Shown here: positions 7,405 through 15,289 of the stretch, piece after piece
Numbering within the stretch: the first letter of the stretch is position 1
Layout of the letters: every line of letters begins with the position of its first letter
Origin: a virus
IMG/VR virus record: IMGVR_UViG_3300006641_000075
Location: 1-37,546 of that record
DNA length: 37,546 nucleotides
Direction: 5' to 3' (one strand)
The notes under the pieces: model-generated
Databases searched by the model: none
Seen by the model: the letters and a program-made list of their open reading frames with translations, nothing else
Told to the model about the DNA's origin: nothing
Made by a program: the position numbers and the translations under genes

Positions 7405-7782
7405 TCAGTAGACCGCGACGCCGCGGGAGTAGTAGCTGTCAACCTCTTTGCCCTCCGGCACGTCGCCGGGGCGTAGCACGTAGACCGCCGCGCCGCGGGG
7501 GTCGCCTTGCACGTAGTAGGCAAGCGGGGCGTAACGGCTCATGAGCGCGGCCAGGCGCTTCAATGCGCCTGTCTCACGGTCGGCTGTCGGCGTGCGGCGG
7601 CCCGTGTAGCTGGAATACCAGTAACAGCGGCCGGTTTCCTGGTCGCGTTCCACGCCCCCGCCGTCTACGCCGCACTCCAATTCATGCCAGCGATGCAACT
7701 GCATGGCGATTCGACGTAACGCCTTAGCGTCGTCGTTCGTGAAACCGAGCGAGATCAATTGAGGTATTGCTGTTTGCTTCAT
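7405..7782 (-). CDS. Hypothetical protein
   Basis: A 125-residue protein with a helical N-terminus (GFTNDDAKALRRIAMQLHRWHELECG), a central segment with paired aromatics (GRCYWYSSYTGRRTPTADRETG), and a C-terminal half with LAYYVQGDPRGAAVYVLRPGD. The pattern resembles small phage proteins of unknown function; no family recognised with confidence. The ribosome-binding site ggagg (7791-7795) abuts the 19-nt repeat at 7795-7813, and a possible promoter lies at 7807-7836, so this may begin a transcription unit. Confidence 0.65.
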   Translation of the reverse strand: MKQTAIPQLISLGFTNDDAKALRRIAMQLHRWHELECGVDGGGVERDQETGRCYWYSSYTGRRTPTADRETGALKRLAALMSRYAPLAYYVQGDPRGAAVYVLRPGDVPEGKEVDSYYSRGVAVY

Positions 7783-7794
7783 TAGTTTAGCCTC

Positions 7795-7813
7795 CGTTGT
7801 GTGTATACGTTAC
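7795..7813 (-). repeat. Control-region repeat copy 1 with near-DnaA box
   Basis: On the minus strand the 19-mer GTAACGTATACACACAACG. It matches copy 2 (8178-8196) at 18 of 19 positions and shares 13 of 14 with copy 3 (8358-8371). It contains GTATACACA, one mismatch from the DnaA-box consensus TTAT(N)CACA. A 13-nt palindrome with a central odd base (7805-7817, ATACGT-T-ACGTAT) overlaps it. It lies directly before the ribosome-binding site of the gene at 7405-7782. Confidence 0.75.
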
Positions 7814-7836
7814 GTATGCGCCTCAGAACGTGTCAA
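7807..7836 (-). promoter_or_regulatory. Possible sigma70-like leftward promoter
   Basis: On the minus strand a perfect TTGACA (7831-7836) is followed 18 bases later by TAACGT (7807-7812), which matches the conserved T-A-T positions of a -10 box. The -10 overlaps repeat copy 1, so binding there could repress. It overlaps the end of the gene at 7823-8065. Confidence 0.4.
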
Positions 7837-8065
7837 GGCGTATCGTGGCGCTTCTATAGTTGTGCGGGAAGTCGCCGCCGCGCGCGCCCCAGTTATGGCG
7901 CACAATGTCGCCGCCGAATCGATTGCGGCCGCGCCGCGCGTGACGCGTCACAATGCGCCACGCCTGCGTCAGAGACAGTCCGTCGAAGTGATGCCACGTC
8001 GCGCGCGCCTGCTCTTCTGCGTCTGGCGCGGTAACAGACTCGAAGATGGTGACCGTGAATCGCAT
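7823..8065 (-). CDS. Hypothetical protein
   Basis: An 80-residue basic protein (MRFTVTIFESVTAPDAEEQA, HARRGRNRFGGDIVRHNWG). No family recognised. The ribosome-binding site aaggagag lies eight bases before the ATG and overlaps the stop of the upstream 28-residue membrane peptide gene, so the two are probably translated from one message. Confidence 0.6.
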   Translation of the reverse strand: MRFTVTIFESVTAPDAEEQARATWHHFDGLSLTQAWRIVTRHARRGRNRFGGDIVRHNWGARGGDFPHNYRSATIRLDTF

Positions 8066-8078
8066 AGCTGTCTCTCCT

Positions 8079-8165
8079 TTAGATCAGTGACGGGATGAGG
8101 TGAGTGAATGCGACGACGGCCAGTAGCGCCGTCGCGAGTAGCTCGAGGATATGTTGTGCGTTCAT
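8079..8165 (-). CDS. 28-residue single-pass membrane peptide
   Basis: First gene after the leftward promoter at 8197-8224. The product is MNAQHILELLATALLAVVAFTHLIPSLI, one hydrophobic segment spanning nearly its whole length. A good ribosome-binding site (aagggg) stands seven bases upstream, and the stop merges with the ribosome-binding site of the next gene. No family recognised. Its position as the first product of the leftward operon suggests an early membrane-acting role or a leader peptide, but nothing proves that. Confidence 0.6.
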   Translation of the reverse strand: MNAQHILELLATALLAVVAFTHLIPSLI

Positions 8166-8177
8166 TGTTAGCCCCTT

Positions 8178-8196
8178 CGTTGTGTGTATATGTTAC
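8178..8196 (-). repeat. Control-region repeat copy 2 with near-DnaA box
   Basis: Minus-strand GTAACATATACACACAACG, 18 of 19 identical to copy 1 at 7795-7813. It contains ATATACACA, one mismatch from a DnaA box. It spans the expected start of transcription of the promoter at 8197-8224 and lies just before the ribosome-binding site of the 28-residue gene. Confidence 0.75.
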
Positions 8197-8224
8197 AGAA
8201 TAGACTTGCCCAACATGTTGTCAA
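8197..8224 (-). promoter_or_regulatory. Main leftward early promoter with overlapping operator
   Basis: Minus-strand TTGACA (8219-8224), 16-nt spacer, TATTCT (8197-8202): a near-consensus sigma70 promoter pointing into the leftward early operon. The spacer and the end of the -35 box hold the perfect 10-bp palindrome CAACATGTTG (8211-8220), flanked by CTTG and CAAG, so a dimeric repressor bound there would block RNA polymerase. Confidence 0.7.
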
Positions 8225-8357
8225 GAACTTTTTTATGTTGGGCGCAATGGTCAGGGGTTGGGCGATTTTTGGGCGGGGCGAGTTGCTTTTATTTCAATCT
8301 GTTGGGTTAGTTGGGTTAGTTGTTATTGAAACGGTTAAAGATTAGAAAATAGAACTA

Positions 8358-8371
8358 TGTGAATACGTTAC
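8358..8371 (-). repeat. Control-region repeat copy 3 with near-DnaA box
   Basis: Minus-strand GTAACGTATTCACA, 13 of 14 positions shared with copy 1. It contains GTATTCACA, one mismatch from TTATNCACA. Unlike copies 1 and 2 it has no nearby ribosome-binding site or gene start, which favours a protein-binding site over a leader element. Confidence 0.65.
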
Positions 8372-8664
8372 AAAAGTTATACGGCGATTTCCCCCCCATG
8401 ACCATTTGACCCAGACTGCCCAGAAATCGCCCCGACATGGTTAAGCCCGCGTTTATTGCGTCGCGCGGGCGCCCGGACAAAAGCTTCGCGCCGACTTCTC
8501 GATTTTTCCAATCGTTCGCACATTGTTCCTTTAGCTTGCGTTTGTCGGGCCTTTTAAAAGTCTATTGATTTGGTATGCTGATAACACCCGCGTCGCCTGG
8601 CGGCAGGCGCATCGGCGCGTCGGCGCCGGCCCGATCGATCGAGGCCGGGCGCATCGGCGCGGGC

Positions 8665-8708
8665 CAATGTAATGTTATATCGTTACGCAATGTTATAATG
8701 TTACATTG
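8665..8708. promoter_or_regulatory. AT-rich operator-like dyad with repeated AATGTTA units
   Basis: A perfect 8-bp inverted repeat, CAATGTAA (8665-8672) and TTACATTG (8701-8708), encloses two exact copies of AATGTTATA (8671-8679, 8689-8697) spaced 18 nt apart, plus a partial third copy at 8697-8705. It stands in an otherwise very GC-rich stretch. The regular spacing suggests a protein-binding array upstream of the late genes. Confidence 0.55.
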
Positions 8709-8833
8709 TCTCGCTTGCCTGGCCGCGCTTGGCGCATTGGCAGGCCGCGCAGGTGGGGGGGGGGGACAGCGCCCGCGACCACCCCTTGTAAAAATACGCA
8801 GCCATCACGAACAATTTTTCTTTTTTTATTTTT

Positions 8834-9373
8834 ATGGTAAAAGACTTTATGTTTACGTCACTTCCATATGAGCCGCGTCAGATCACCGCGACCGAGGCGG
8901 TGCTGGAGCGCATTTACGAAGCCGCGCGGAAGGGCTTGAAAGGCGACTCGCTGGCGTATGCGGCTGGGCTGACGCCGCTGGAGTATCGGCGGCTGGTGCA
9001 GCTTGACCCGATAGCGGAGTATGCTGAACATAAGGGCCGCGCGGAGGGCGAGGCCGAGATGGCGGGCGTGCTGCGCGAGGCGGCGCTGTCGGGCGACACC
9101 AAGGCGGCGCTGGAAATACTGCGTTACGCTCACAAGTGGTCCGCGCCGCAGTCCATACAGGTGCAGGTCGAACAGCGCATCTCGATCCTGGCGGCGCTGG
9201 AGGAGGCGCAGACGCGCGTCATTGAAGGGCAGATACTAGATGCAGACCCCCCTGTATTCGGCGGACGAAGAACAGAAGTTGATGGCGACCATGTGGTCAG
9301 CCAACATCAAGAACGATCCGGTGGCGTTCGTGCGACTGGCGTTTCCGTGGGGGAAGCCGGGGACGCCGCTTGA
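8834..9373 (+). CDS. Terminase small subunit
   Basis: A 179-residue protein upstream of and overlapping the large terminase gene. The N-terminal region has a helix-turn-helix-like stretch (VLERIYEAARKGLKGDSLAYAAGLTPLEYRRLV, about residues 24-56) and the middle is helical (EAALSGDTKAALEILRYAHKWSAP), both typical of small terminase subunits that bind the packaging site. The last about 45 residues are encoded in the 134-nt overlap with the large subunit and look low-complexity. Start is uncertain: ATG 8834 lacks a ribosome-binding site, and ATG 8849 is preceded only by a weak ggtaa. Confidence 0.75.
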   Translation: MVKDFMFTSLPYEPRQITATEAVLERIYEAARKGLKGDSLAYAAGLTPLEYRRLVQLDPIAEYAEHKGRAEGEAEMAGVLREAALSGDTKAALEILRYAHKWSAPQSIQVQVEQRISILAALEEAQTRVIEGQILDADPPVFGGRRTEVDGDHVVSQHQERSGGVRATGVSVGEAGDAA

Positions 9374-10766
9374 GCATTTCACCGGGCCGCGCAAGTGGCA
9401 GCTAGAAGTGCTGCAAGACCTGCGCGACCACATCCGCACCAATAACGGCAGGCTGGACTTCGAGACGTTCCGCATGGCCACGTCCTCTGGCCGCGGCATT
9501 GGCAAGTCGGCCCTCGTAAGCTGGCTGGTGATATGGATGCTGACGACAAGGATCGGCAGCACGACCATCGTGTCGGCTAACTCGGAAGCCCAGCTACGTT
9601 CGGTGACTTGGGCCGAGATCACCAAGTGGCTGTCGATGAGCCTCAACAACCACTGGTTCGAGGTCAGCGCCACCCGTGTCCTGCCGGCCAAGTGGATCGC
9701 GGAACTGGTCGAGCGGGACTTGAAGCTGGGCACGCGCTACTGGGGCGTCGAGGGCCGGCTGTGGTCCGCGGAGAACCCCGACAGTTACGCGGGTGTGCAT
9801 AACTTCGCCGGCGTCATGCTGGTGTTCGATGAGGCGAGTGGCATTGATGACAGCATATGGGCGGTTGCATCCGGCTTTTTTACCGAGAACACTCCTAATC
9901 GTTTTTGGCTTGCTTTTAGCAACCCCCGCCGAAACAGCGGATATTTCTACGAATGCTTCAACGCCAAGCGAGAGTTCTGGCGGAACAAGGTTGTTGACGC
10001 CCGAGGCGTGGAGGGAACTGATAAGGCCGTTTATCAGCAGATCATCGACGAGTATGGACCCGACTCCAGCCAGGCGCATGTCGAGGTCTATGGGGCGTTC
10101 CCGAACGCATCGGATGACCAGTTCATACCGTCGTCACTGGTCTTGGACGCACAGGCGCGCGCGCCATCACAGGACCAGAGCGCACCGATAGTGGTGGGGG
10201 TCGATCCGGCGCGGTTCGGGGCGGACGCGACGGTCATCGCCATCCGGCAGGGGCGCGACATCATCGGCATCCGGCGCTACCGGGGCGACGACACCATGGA
10301 GGTGGTGGGACGGGTCATCGACGTGATCGAGGAGTTCAAGCCGGCGCTGGTGGTCATTGACGAGGGCGGGCTCGGGGCGGGCGTCGTAGACCGGCTCAAG
10401 GAGCAACGCTACAAGATCAGGGGGGTGAACTTCGGGAACAAGAGCGTCAAGCCGCTGATGTATGGGAACAAGCGGGCTGAGATGTGGGGGGCGATGAAGG
10501 AATGGCTGAAGACGGCCAGCATACCCAACGACCGGTTCCTGAAGAGCGATCTGACGGGACCGATGATGAAGCCGGACTCGAAGGGGACGATCTTCCTGGA
10601 GAGCAAGAAGGACATGAAGGCGCGTGGGCTCGCCAGCCCCGACGCCGCGGACGCGATAGCCATTACTTTCGCTTTCCCCGTAGCGCATCGCGAAGCGCGG
10701 GTAGACAATAGACCCCGCAGCGTCTATGCTGGCGGCGCTATTTCCTCTGGCTGGATGGGCCATTAG
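9240..10766 (+). CDS. Terminase large subunit
   Basis: The DNA-packaging motor, 508 residues. The ATPase domain has Walker A GRGIGKS (residues 84-90) and Walker B MLVFDEAS with D197-E198. The nuclease domain has GVDPARFGADAT with the metal-binding Asp 322, VVIDEGGLGAG with Asp 374, and a C-terminal SPDAADAIAI Asp pair. Length and motif order are those of a complete protein. It starts inside the small-subunit gene with gaaggg upstream, and its stop abuts the next ATG. Confidence 0.95.
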   Translation: MQTPLYSADEEQKLMATMWSANIKNDPVAFVRLAFPWGKPGTPLEHFTGPRKWQLEVLQDLRDHIRTNNGRLDFETFRMATSSGRGIGKSALVSWLVIWMLTTRIGSTTIVSANSEAQLRSVTWAEITKWLSMSLNNHWFEVSATRVLPAKWIAELVERDLKLGTRYWGVEGRLWSAENPDSYAGVHNFAGVMLVFDEASGIDDSIWAVASGFFTENTPNRFWLAFSNPRRNSGYFYECFNAKREFWRNKVVDARGVEGTDKAVYQQIIDEYGPDSSQAHVEVYGAFPNASDDQFIPSSLVLDAQARAPSQDQSAPIVVGVDPARFGADATVIAIRQGRDIIGIRRYRGDDTMEVVGRVIDVIEEFKPALVVIDEGGLGAGVVDRLKEQRYKIRGVNFGNKSVKPLMYGNKRAEMWGAMKEWLKTASIPNDRFLKSDLTGPMMKPDSKGTIFLESKKDMKARGLASPDAADAIAITFAFPVAHREARVDNRPRSVYAGGAISSGWMGH

Positions 10767-11030
10767 ATGGCTAAGAAATCTGTCTCTCTCGCAGTCGGCC
10801 GCGGCGAGAAGCTGCCGACCAAGGCGGGCGCGGGCCTCACGGCCAAGGGCCGGGCCAAGTATAACGCCGCGACGGGCAGCAAGCTGAAGGCTCCGGCCCC
10901 TAACCCCAAGACCGAGGCCGACAAGGGGCGTAAAAAGTCATTTTGTGCAAGAATGTCTGCGGTTGCAGCAAAGGCTAAAGACGGCGAACGCGCTAAGGCC
11001 AGTCTGAAAAGGTGGAACTGTGGCAAGTAA
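10767..11030 (+). CDS. Small basic protein, DUF6321-like
   Basis: An 87-residue lysine- and alanine-rich protein containing LTAKGRAKYNAATGS and KKSFCARMSAV, which I recognise as the DUF6321 type found next to terminase genes in many podoviruses. Function unknown. Its basic nature would suit DNA or virion association. The ATG directly follows the terminase stop. Confidence 0.75.
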   Translation: MAKKSVSLAVGRGEKLPTKAGAGLTAKGRAKYNAATGSKLKAPAPNPKTEADKGRKKSFCARMSAVAAKAKDGERAKASLKRWNCGK

Positions 11031-11169
11031 GCCGGGGCTATACGCCAACATTCACGCCAAGAAGGCCCGCATCGCCGCTGGGTCGGGCGAAAAAATGCGC
11101 AAGCCGGGGGCCAAGGGCGCTCCGACGGCCAAGGCGTTCAAGGAATCCGCTAAAACGAGGAAGAAGTAA
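11020..11169 (+). CDS. Small basic conserved phage protein of 49 residues
   Basis: Starts at GTG 11020 behind aaaaggtgg and overlaps the previous gene by 11 nt. The product reads [20 protein letters not shown], followed by [19 protein letters not shown] and a Lys-rich tail. The GLYANIHAK and KPGxKGAPTA stretches are a familiar pattern in short phage proteins between terminase and portal. Function unknown. Confidence 0.75.
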   Translation: MASKPGLYANIHAKKARIAAGSGEKMRKPGAKGAPTAKAFKESAKTRKK

Positions 11170-11315
11170 TGCCTCTGGTCAAGTCAGCGTCCAAGAACGC
11201 ACTCCGCAAGAATATTGCCGCTGAAGTAAAGGCGGGCAAGCCCGTCAAACAGGCCGCCGCCATCGCCTACGCGACCAAGCGCGCGGCCAAGAAGGGTAAG
11301 TCTTGTGGCAAATGA
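11169..11315 (+). CDS. Small basic protein, DUF6496-like, 48 residues
   Basis: ATG 11169 overlaps the previous stop as TAATG. The product begins [20 protein letters not shown] and continues [18 protein letters not shown], matching the DUF6496 pattern. Function unknown. It is the third lysine/alanine-rich product in a row and overlaps the portal start by 11 nt. Confidence 0.78.
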   Translation: MPLVKSASKNALRKNIAAEVKAGKPVKQAAAIAYATKRAAKKGKSCGK

Positions 11316-13425
11316 CGTTACGGCCGCAGGCAAAGTCTCCGATAACCCGGACGATGACCGTCTGGCGACGATGCGCCATCGGTTTACGGTGGCGCAGACG
11401 GCTTACAGCGACAGCCGCGAGGACGAGCTAGACGATCTGCGCTTCATGGCGGGCTCGCCGGACAACGCATGGCAGTGGCCGGCGGACGTGCTGGCGACCC
11501 GTGGCGCGGTGCAGGGCCAGACGATCAACGCGCGGCCGTGCCTGACGATCAACAAGCTGCCGCAGCACGTCAGGCTGGTGACCAACGAGCAGCGCCAGAA
11601 CCGCCCGACGGCCCGCGTGATCCCGGCCGACGAGGACGCCGACCCGGAGGTGGCGGAGATATTCGACGGCATCGTGCGGCATATTGAGTATATGTCCGAC
11701 GCCGACGTGGCCTATGACACCGCCTGCGACAACCAGGTGGTCTACGGCGAGGGCTACATCCGCATCCTGACGGAATACACGAAGGAAGACTCTTTCGATC
11801 AGGACATCCGCATTGGCCGCGTCCGCAGCAGCTTCAGCGTCTACATGGACCCGATGATCCAAGACCCGTGCGGGCAGGACGCGAACTACTGTTTTATCAC
11901 CCAGGACGTTCCCAAGGCTGAATACGAGCGCATGTATCCCGACGCGACGCCCGTGACCGGCATGATGTCGCAGGGTGTGGGCGATCAAAACCTCTCCCAG
12001 TGGATCACGCAGGAAACGGTGCGGATTGCCGAGTATTTTTATGTCGATACGCGCAAGGCGACGCTCAACCTCTACCCGGACAACATCACGGCGTTCGACG
12101 GCACGCCGGAGGACAAGCGGCTGAAGGCGGCATATGGCAAGCCGCTGCGCTCGCGAGAGAGCGACCGCCGACAGGTCAAGTGGCTCAAGACCAACGGCTA
12201 TGAGGTGCTGGAGGAACGCGACTGGGCGGGTAAATATATCCCCGTAATCCGCGTCGTCGGCAACGAGTTTGAGGTCGACGGTCAGCTTTACATCAGCGGC
12301 CTTGTGCGCAACGCCAAGGACGCGCAGCGCATGTATAACTATTGGGTCAGCCAAGAGGCCGAGATGCTGGCGCTGGCTCCTAAAGCGCCGTTTATCGGTT
12401 ATGGCGGCCAGTTTGAAGGGTATGAAACGAACTGGAAGACCGCTAACACCAATAATTGGCCCTATCTTGAGGTTAACCCTGATGTTACCGATGGAGCCGG
12501 CAACCCGCTTCCCTTACCTGAACGCGCCCAGCCTCCGATGGCTCAAACGGGCCTTATCCAGGCCAAAATGGGAGCGGGGGAAGACATTAAATCGACCACT
12601 GGCCAATACGATAGTAGCATTGGGGCGACTTCCAACGAACGGACGGGTCGTGCGATCCTCGCTCGGGAGCGGCAAGGCGACACGTCTACTTATCATTATG
12701 TCGACAACCTCTCGCGGGCGGTGAAGTATGTCGCCCGGCAGTTAGTCGATCTGATCCCGAAAATTTACGACACGCAGCGCGTCGCCCGCATCATCAATGT
12801 CGAGGGCGAAGTCGGCATGGCGCGCATCAACCCGTCCCAGCCGGAGGCGGTGCGCAAGATCGTTAATGAGGAAGGCATTGAAATCGCCAAAATCTACAAC
12901 CCCAACGTCGGCACTTACGACGTGCAAGTGTCCTCCGGCCCCAGCTACATGACCCGTAAGCAGGAAGCCATGGACACGATGGGGCAGATTTTGCAGACCA
13001 ATCCGGCGCTCTGGAGCGTGGCGGGCGACCTGTTCGTCAAGAACATGGACTGGCCGGGCTCTGAGACAATGGCCAAGCGGTTTGAGAAGATGCTTGACCC
13101 GAAAGTGCTGGAAGACACCGACGATTCGCCGGAAGCCCAGGTCATGCGTCAGCAGATGGAGCAGATGGCGCAGGCGATGGAACAGACAAACGCTCAGATT
13201 CAGGCGCTTCAGCAGTCCTATGACATGCAGAAGCTGGCCATTGACGAGCAAAACAGCCAGATTAAGGCGTTCGAGGCCGAAACCAAGCGAATGCAGGCGT
13301 TTGCGAACAGTATGTCGCCGGAACAAATCAGTGATATAGTTCAAGGCACCATCGCCGCGGCGCTGGATACGGGTGATTTGGTCGCTGGTAACGCTCCGAT
13401 CCGCGAAACGGGAGAAATGATGTGA
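11305..13425 (+). CDS. Portal protein, P22-like
   Basis: A 706-residue protein beginning at GTG 11305. Sequence blocks such as [42 protein letters not shown] and [18 protein letters not shown] are typical of P22-type portals, which form the dodecameric DNA channel at one vertex. The C-terminal 100 residues are glutamine- and methionine-rich and helical (residues about 610-680), as expected for the barrel. It overlaps the gene before it by 11 nt and the gene after it by 4 nt. Confidence 0.9.
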   Translation: MANDVTAAGKVSDNPDDDRLATMRHRFTVAQTAYSDSREDELDDLRFMAGSPDNAWQWPADVLATRGAVQGQTINARPCLTINKLPQHVRLVTNEQRQNRPTARVIPADEDADPEVAEIFDGIVRHIEYMSDADVAYDTACDNQVVYGEGYIRILTEYTKEDSFDQDIRIGRVRSSFSVYMDPMIQDPCGQDANYCFITQDVPKAEYERMYPDATPVTGMMSQGVGDQNLSQWITQETVRIAEYFYVDTRKATLNLYPDNITAFDGTPEDKRLKAAYGKPLRSRESDRRQVKWLKTNGYEVLEERDWAGKYIPVIRVVGNEFEVDGQLYISGLVRNAKDAQRMYNYWVSQEAEMLALAPKAPFIGYGGQFEGYETNWKTANTNNWPYLEVNPDVTDGAGNPLPLPERAQPPMAQTGLIQAKMGAGEDIKSTTGQYDSSIGATSNERTGRAILARERQGDTSTYHYVDNLSRAVKYVARQLVDLIPKIYDTQRVARIINVEGEVGMARINPSQPEAVRKIVNEEGIEIAKIYNPNVGTYDVQVSSGPSYMTRKQEAMDTMGQILQTNPALWSVAGDLFVKNMDWPGSETMAKRFEKMLDPKVLEDTDDSPEAQVMRQQMEQMAQAMEQTNAQIQALQQSYDMQKLAIDEQNSQIKAFEAETKRMQAFANSMSPEQISDIVQGTIAAALDTGDLVAGNAPIRETGEMM

Positions 13426-13784
13426 CCTGCGAGGTTTTCATCGGTCATTTATTCTTGGCCCGCGACGTGACGCATTCGGCGCATCTGAACACACGCTCTT
13501 ACGCCAAGCATAAGGCGCTGGGTAAGTTCTATGGCGACATTATCGACCTCGCGGACGCGTTCGCGGAGGCCTACATGGGCCGCCACGGGATTATTGGCCC
13601 GATTGCGCTCCAGTCGGCCAAAAAAACCAGCAATGTCGTTGATTTTCTTGAGGATTCGCTCAAGGATATTGAAGATATGCGGTATAAGGTGTGCAACAAG
13701 GACGAAACTGCGTTGCAGAACATCATCGACGAGATTGTTGCTCTATATCTAGGCACGATCTATAAGCTGAAATTTCTGGCTTAA
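13422..13784 (+). CDS. DUF5856-like protein
   Basis: A 120-residue helical protein (HLFLARDVTHSAHLNTRSYAKHKALGKFY, then DIIDLADAFAEAYMGRHG) with histidines and acidic residues arranged as in DUF5856/ferritin-like four-helix proteins. This family is found beside portal genes in several phages. Function unknown. Its ATG overlaps the portal stop (ATGA). Confidence 0.7.
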   Translation: MTCEVFIGHLFLARDVTHSAHLNTRSYAKHKALGKFYGDIIDLADAFAEAYMGRHGIIGPIALQSAKKTSNVVDFLEDSLKDIEDMRYKVCNKDETALQNIIDEIVALYLGTIYKLKFLA

Positions 13785-13793
13785 GAGGAAATC

Positions 13794-14069
13794 ATGGGCC
13801 TCAAGAACACGACGCAAGCCCTCGGCTATCAGCAGATCACCAACTTGTCGTCTGCGGTTGGCCTGACAGTCCCTACGGGCGCTACTCGCGCGCTGATCGC
13901 GCCGCTCACCAAGGACATTCGTTGGCGAGACGACGGCACAAACCCGACGGCAAGCGTCGGAATGCCTGTCACGGCCGGCACCTATCTGAGCTACGACGGC
14001 GATCTTCAAAACATCAAGTTCATCCAGACGTCTGCGTCGGCGGAACTGAACGTGACGTATTACGCGTAA
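13794..14069 (+). CDS. Hypothetical virion-associated protein
   Basis: A 91-residue beta-rich protein (MGLKNTTQALGYQQITNLSS, then VPTGATRALIAPLTKDIRWRDDGTN, ending SAELNVTYYA). The compact beta-sandwich look and the position between portal and fibre genes suggest a small head-decoration or adaptor protein. No family named with confidence. The ribosome-binding site aagagga precedes the ATG. Confidence 0.65.
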   Translation: MGLKNTTQALGYQQITNLSSAVGLTVPTGATRALIAPLTKDIRWRDDGTNPTASVGMPVTAGTYLSYDGDLQNIKFIQTSASAELNVTYYA

Positions 14070-14081
14070 GGGATCGCCGAC

Positions 14082-15281
14082 ATGACTATCCAGGCAAACC
14101 AGGGTTTTGGCGTCTCGATCTTTGGCGCGACGAGCGCGGGCGGCGGATCGACTTCGCCTGGCGGCTCCAACGGCCAAATCCAGTATAACAACGCCGGTGC
14201 ATTCGGCGGCCTTGATCTGTCGTATTTGTCTTCGACGCTACGGGTTGGCGCAGCGGACGCCGCCTCGCCTGTCGCTCAGACGCTACAGGTGCAGTCGGTT
14301 GTCGCTGGCACGACGAATACGGCGGGCGCAAACTTCACCATCAAGGGCAGCGCAGGCACCGGCACGGGCGCTGGCGGCTCGATTATCTTCCAAGTGTCTC
14401 CTGCGGGTAGCAGCGGCACGGCGCAGAATGCGTATGCGACGGCGCTGACGATTGCGAGCGATAGAACCGTAACAGCGGCCACAACAATCAACGCAGGCAC
14501 GTTTGCGAATAGTGGTGGACAAGGTATCACCGCGACAGCAGCACAACTCGGCCTGTTCAACACGGGATTGTTTGGCTGGACTAACAATGCTGGTTCAGCA
14601 GGCGCGCTAGACACCATCCTCGCCCGCGACGCCGCCAACACGCTCGCGCTGAGAAACGGGACGACCGCGCAGACTTTCCGCGTCTACAACCTTGCTGGCG
14701 CGGCTCCCGCGACCGATTACGATTTTGGCACGTTCGACTTTTCGACCACCGCCAACGTCCTGACCATCGGCACGAAGAACGGCGGCGCGTATGCGACTGC
14801 GCGCAATATGCAGTTCATCATTGGTGGAACGACAAAACTTGATTATGGCATCACTAGCGCAGGCAATTGGGCGTTTACTAGTAGCGTCTTTGCTGGAGTT
14901 ACGAGTTATATAGGGTGGAGTGGTCGTTCTCTGATTAGGGCTACAACGGACGGAAATATCCTTTTCGTAAACAGCACCGCAAGTGACTTCAGCCTCCTCC
15001 AATTCGGTGGCACGACCTCCAGCTTCCCCGCCCTCAAACGCTCCAGCGCCACGCTCGCCGTGCGCCTCGCGGACGATAGCGCAGACGCTGGCATCACCTG
15101 TTCCTATGTGAAGACGGCATCCACAACTGTCGCATCTCTCCCGTCTGCTTCAACTGCTGGCGCAGGCGCACGTTCGTTCGTCACAGACGCCAACGCCACG
15201 ACCTTCCTGTCAACCGTAGCGGGCGGCGGGGGGAACAAAGTGCCTGTGGTTTCAGACGGCACCAACTGGCTGATCGGCTAA
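14082..15281 (+). CDS. Putative virion fibre or appendage protein
   Basis: A 399-residue, glycine-, alanine- and threonine-rich beta protein with repeated strand patterns. It contains GSNGQIQYNNAGAFGG (about residue 28), a module seen in many phage fibres, a long repetitive middle, and a C-terminal ASLPSASTAGAGARSFVTDA, then VPVVSDGTNWLIG module also common in appendages. Its location between portal and scaffold suggests a head fibre rather than the tail fibre (which is at 23450), but this is inference. Confidence 0.65.
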   Translation: MTIQANQGFGVSIFGATSAGGGSTSPGGSNGQIQYNNAGAFGGLDLSYLSSTLRVGAADAASPVAQTLQVQSVVAGTTNTAGANFTIKGSAGTGTGAGGSIIFQVSPAGSSGTAQNAYATALTIASDRTVTAATTINAGTFANSGGQGITATAAQLGLFNTGLFGWTNNAGSAGALDTILARDAANTLALRNGTTAQTFRVYNLAGAAPATDYDFGTFDFSTTANVLTIGTKNGGAYATARNMQFIIGGTTKLDYGITSAGNWAFTSSVFAGVTSYIGWSGRSLIRATTDGNILFVNSTASDFSLLQFGGTTSSFPALKRSSATLAVRLADDSADAGITCSYVKTASTTVASLPSASTAGAGARSFVTDANATTFLSTVAGGGGNKVPVVSDGTNWLIG

Positions 15282-15289
15282 CACAAACA

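Larger units (their letters stand above)
8225..8833. promoter_or_regulatory. Divergent control region without genes
   Basis: About 600 nt with no convincing gene on either strand, between the leftward early and rightward late genes. It contains repeat copy 3 (8358-8371); an imperfect inverted repeat of 15 nt (8260-8274 against 8418-8432, 14 of 15); two tandem GTTGGGTTA units near 8300-8320; a CCGGCC/GGCCGG dyad around GATCGATC (8626-8648); an AT-rich operator-like cluster (8665-8708); an 11-G run (8755-8765); and a T-rich stretch just before the terminase small subunit start. It is a candidate for late-promoter control or a replication origin. No clear late promoter was found. Confidence 0.6.

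Noticed and set aside
8755-8765. Phase-variable G tract
   Set aside because: The 11-G run is not in or directly before a gene, so a switching role is unsupported; it may also be a sequencing artefact.
11428-12354. 308-residue minus-strand open frame opposite the portal gene
   Set aside because: His/Arg/Val-rich composition expected from antisense of a GC-rich gene, with no motif.
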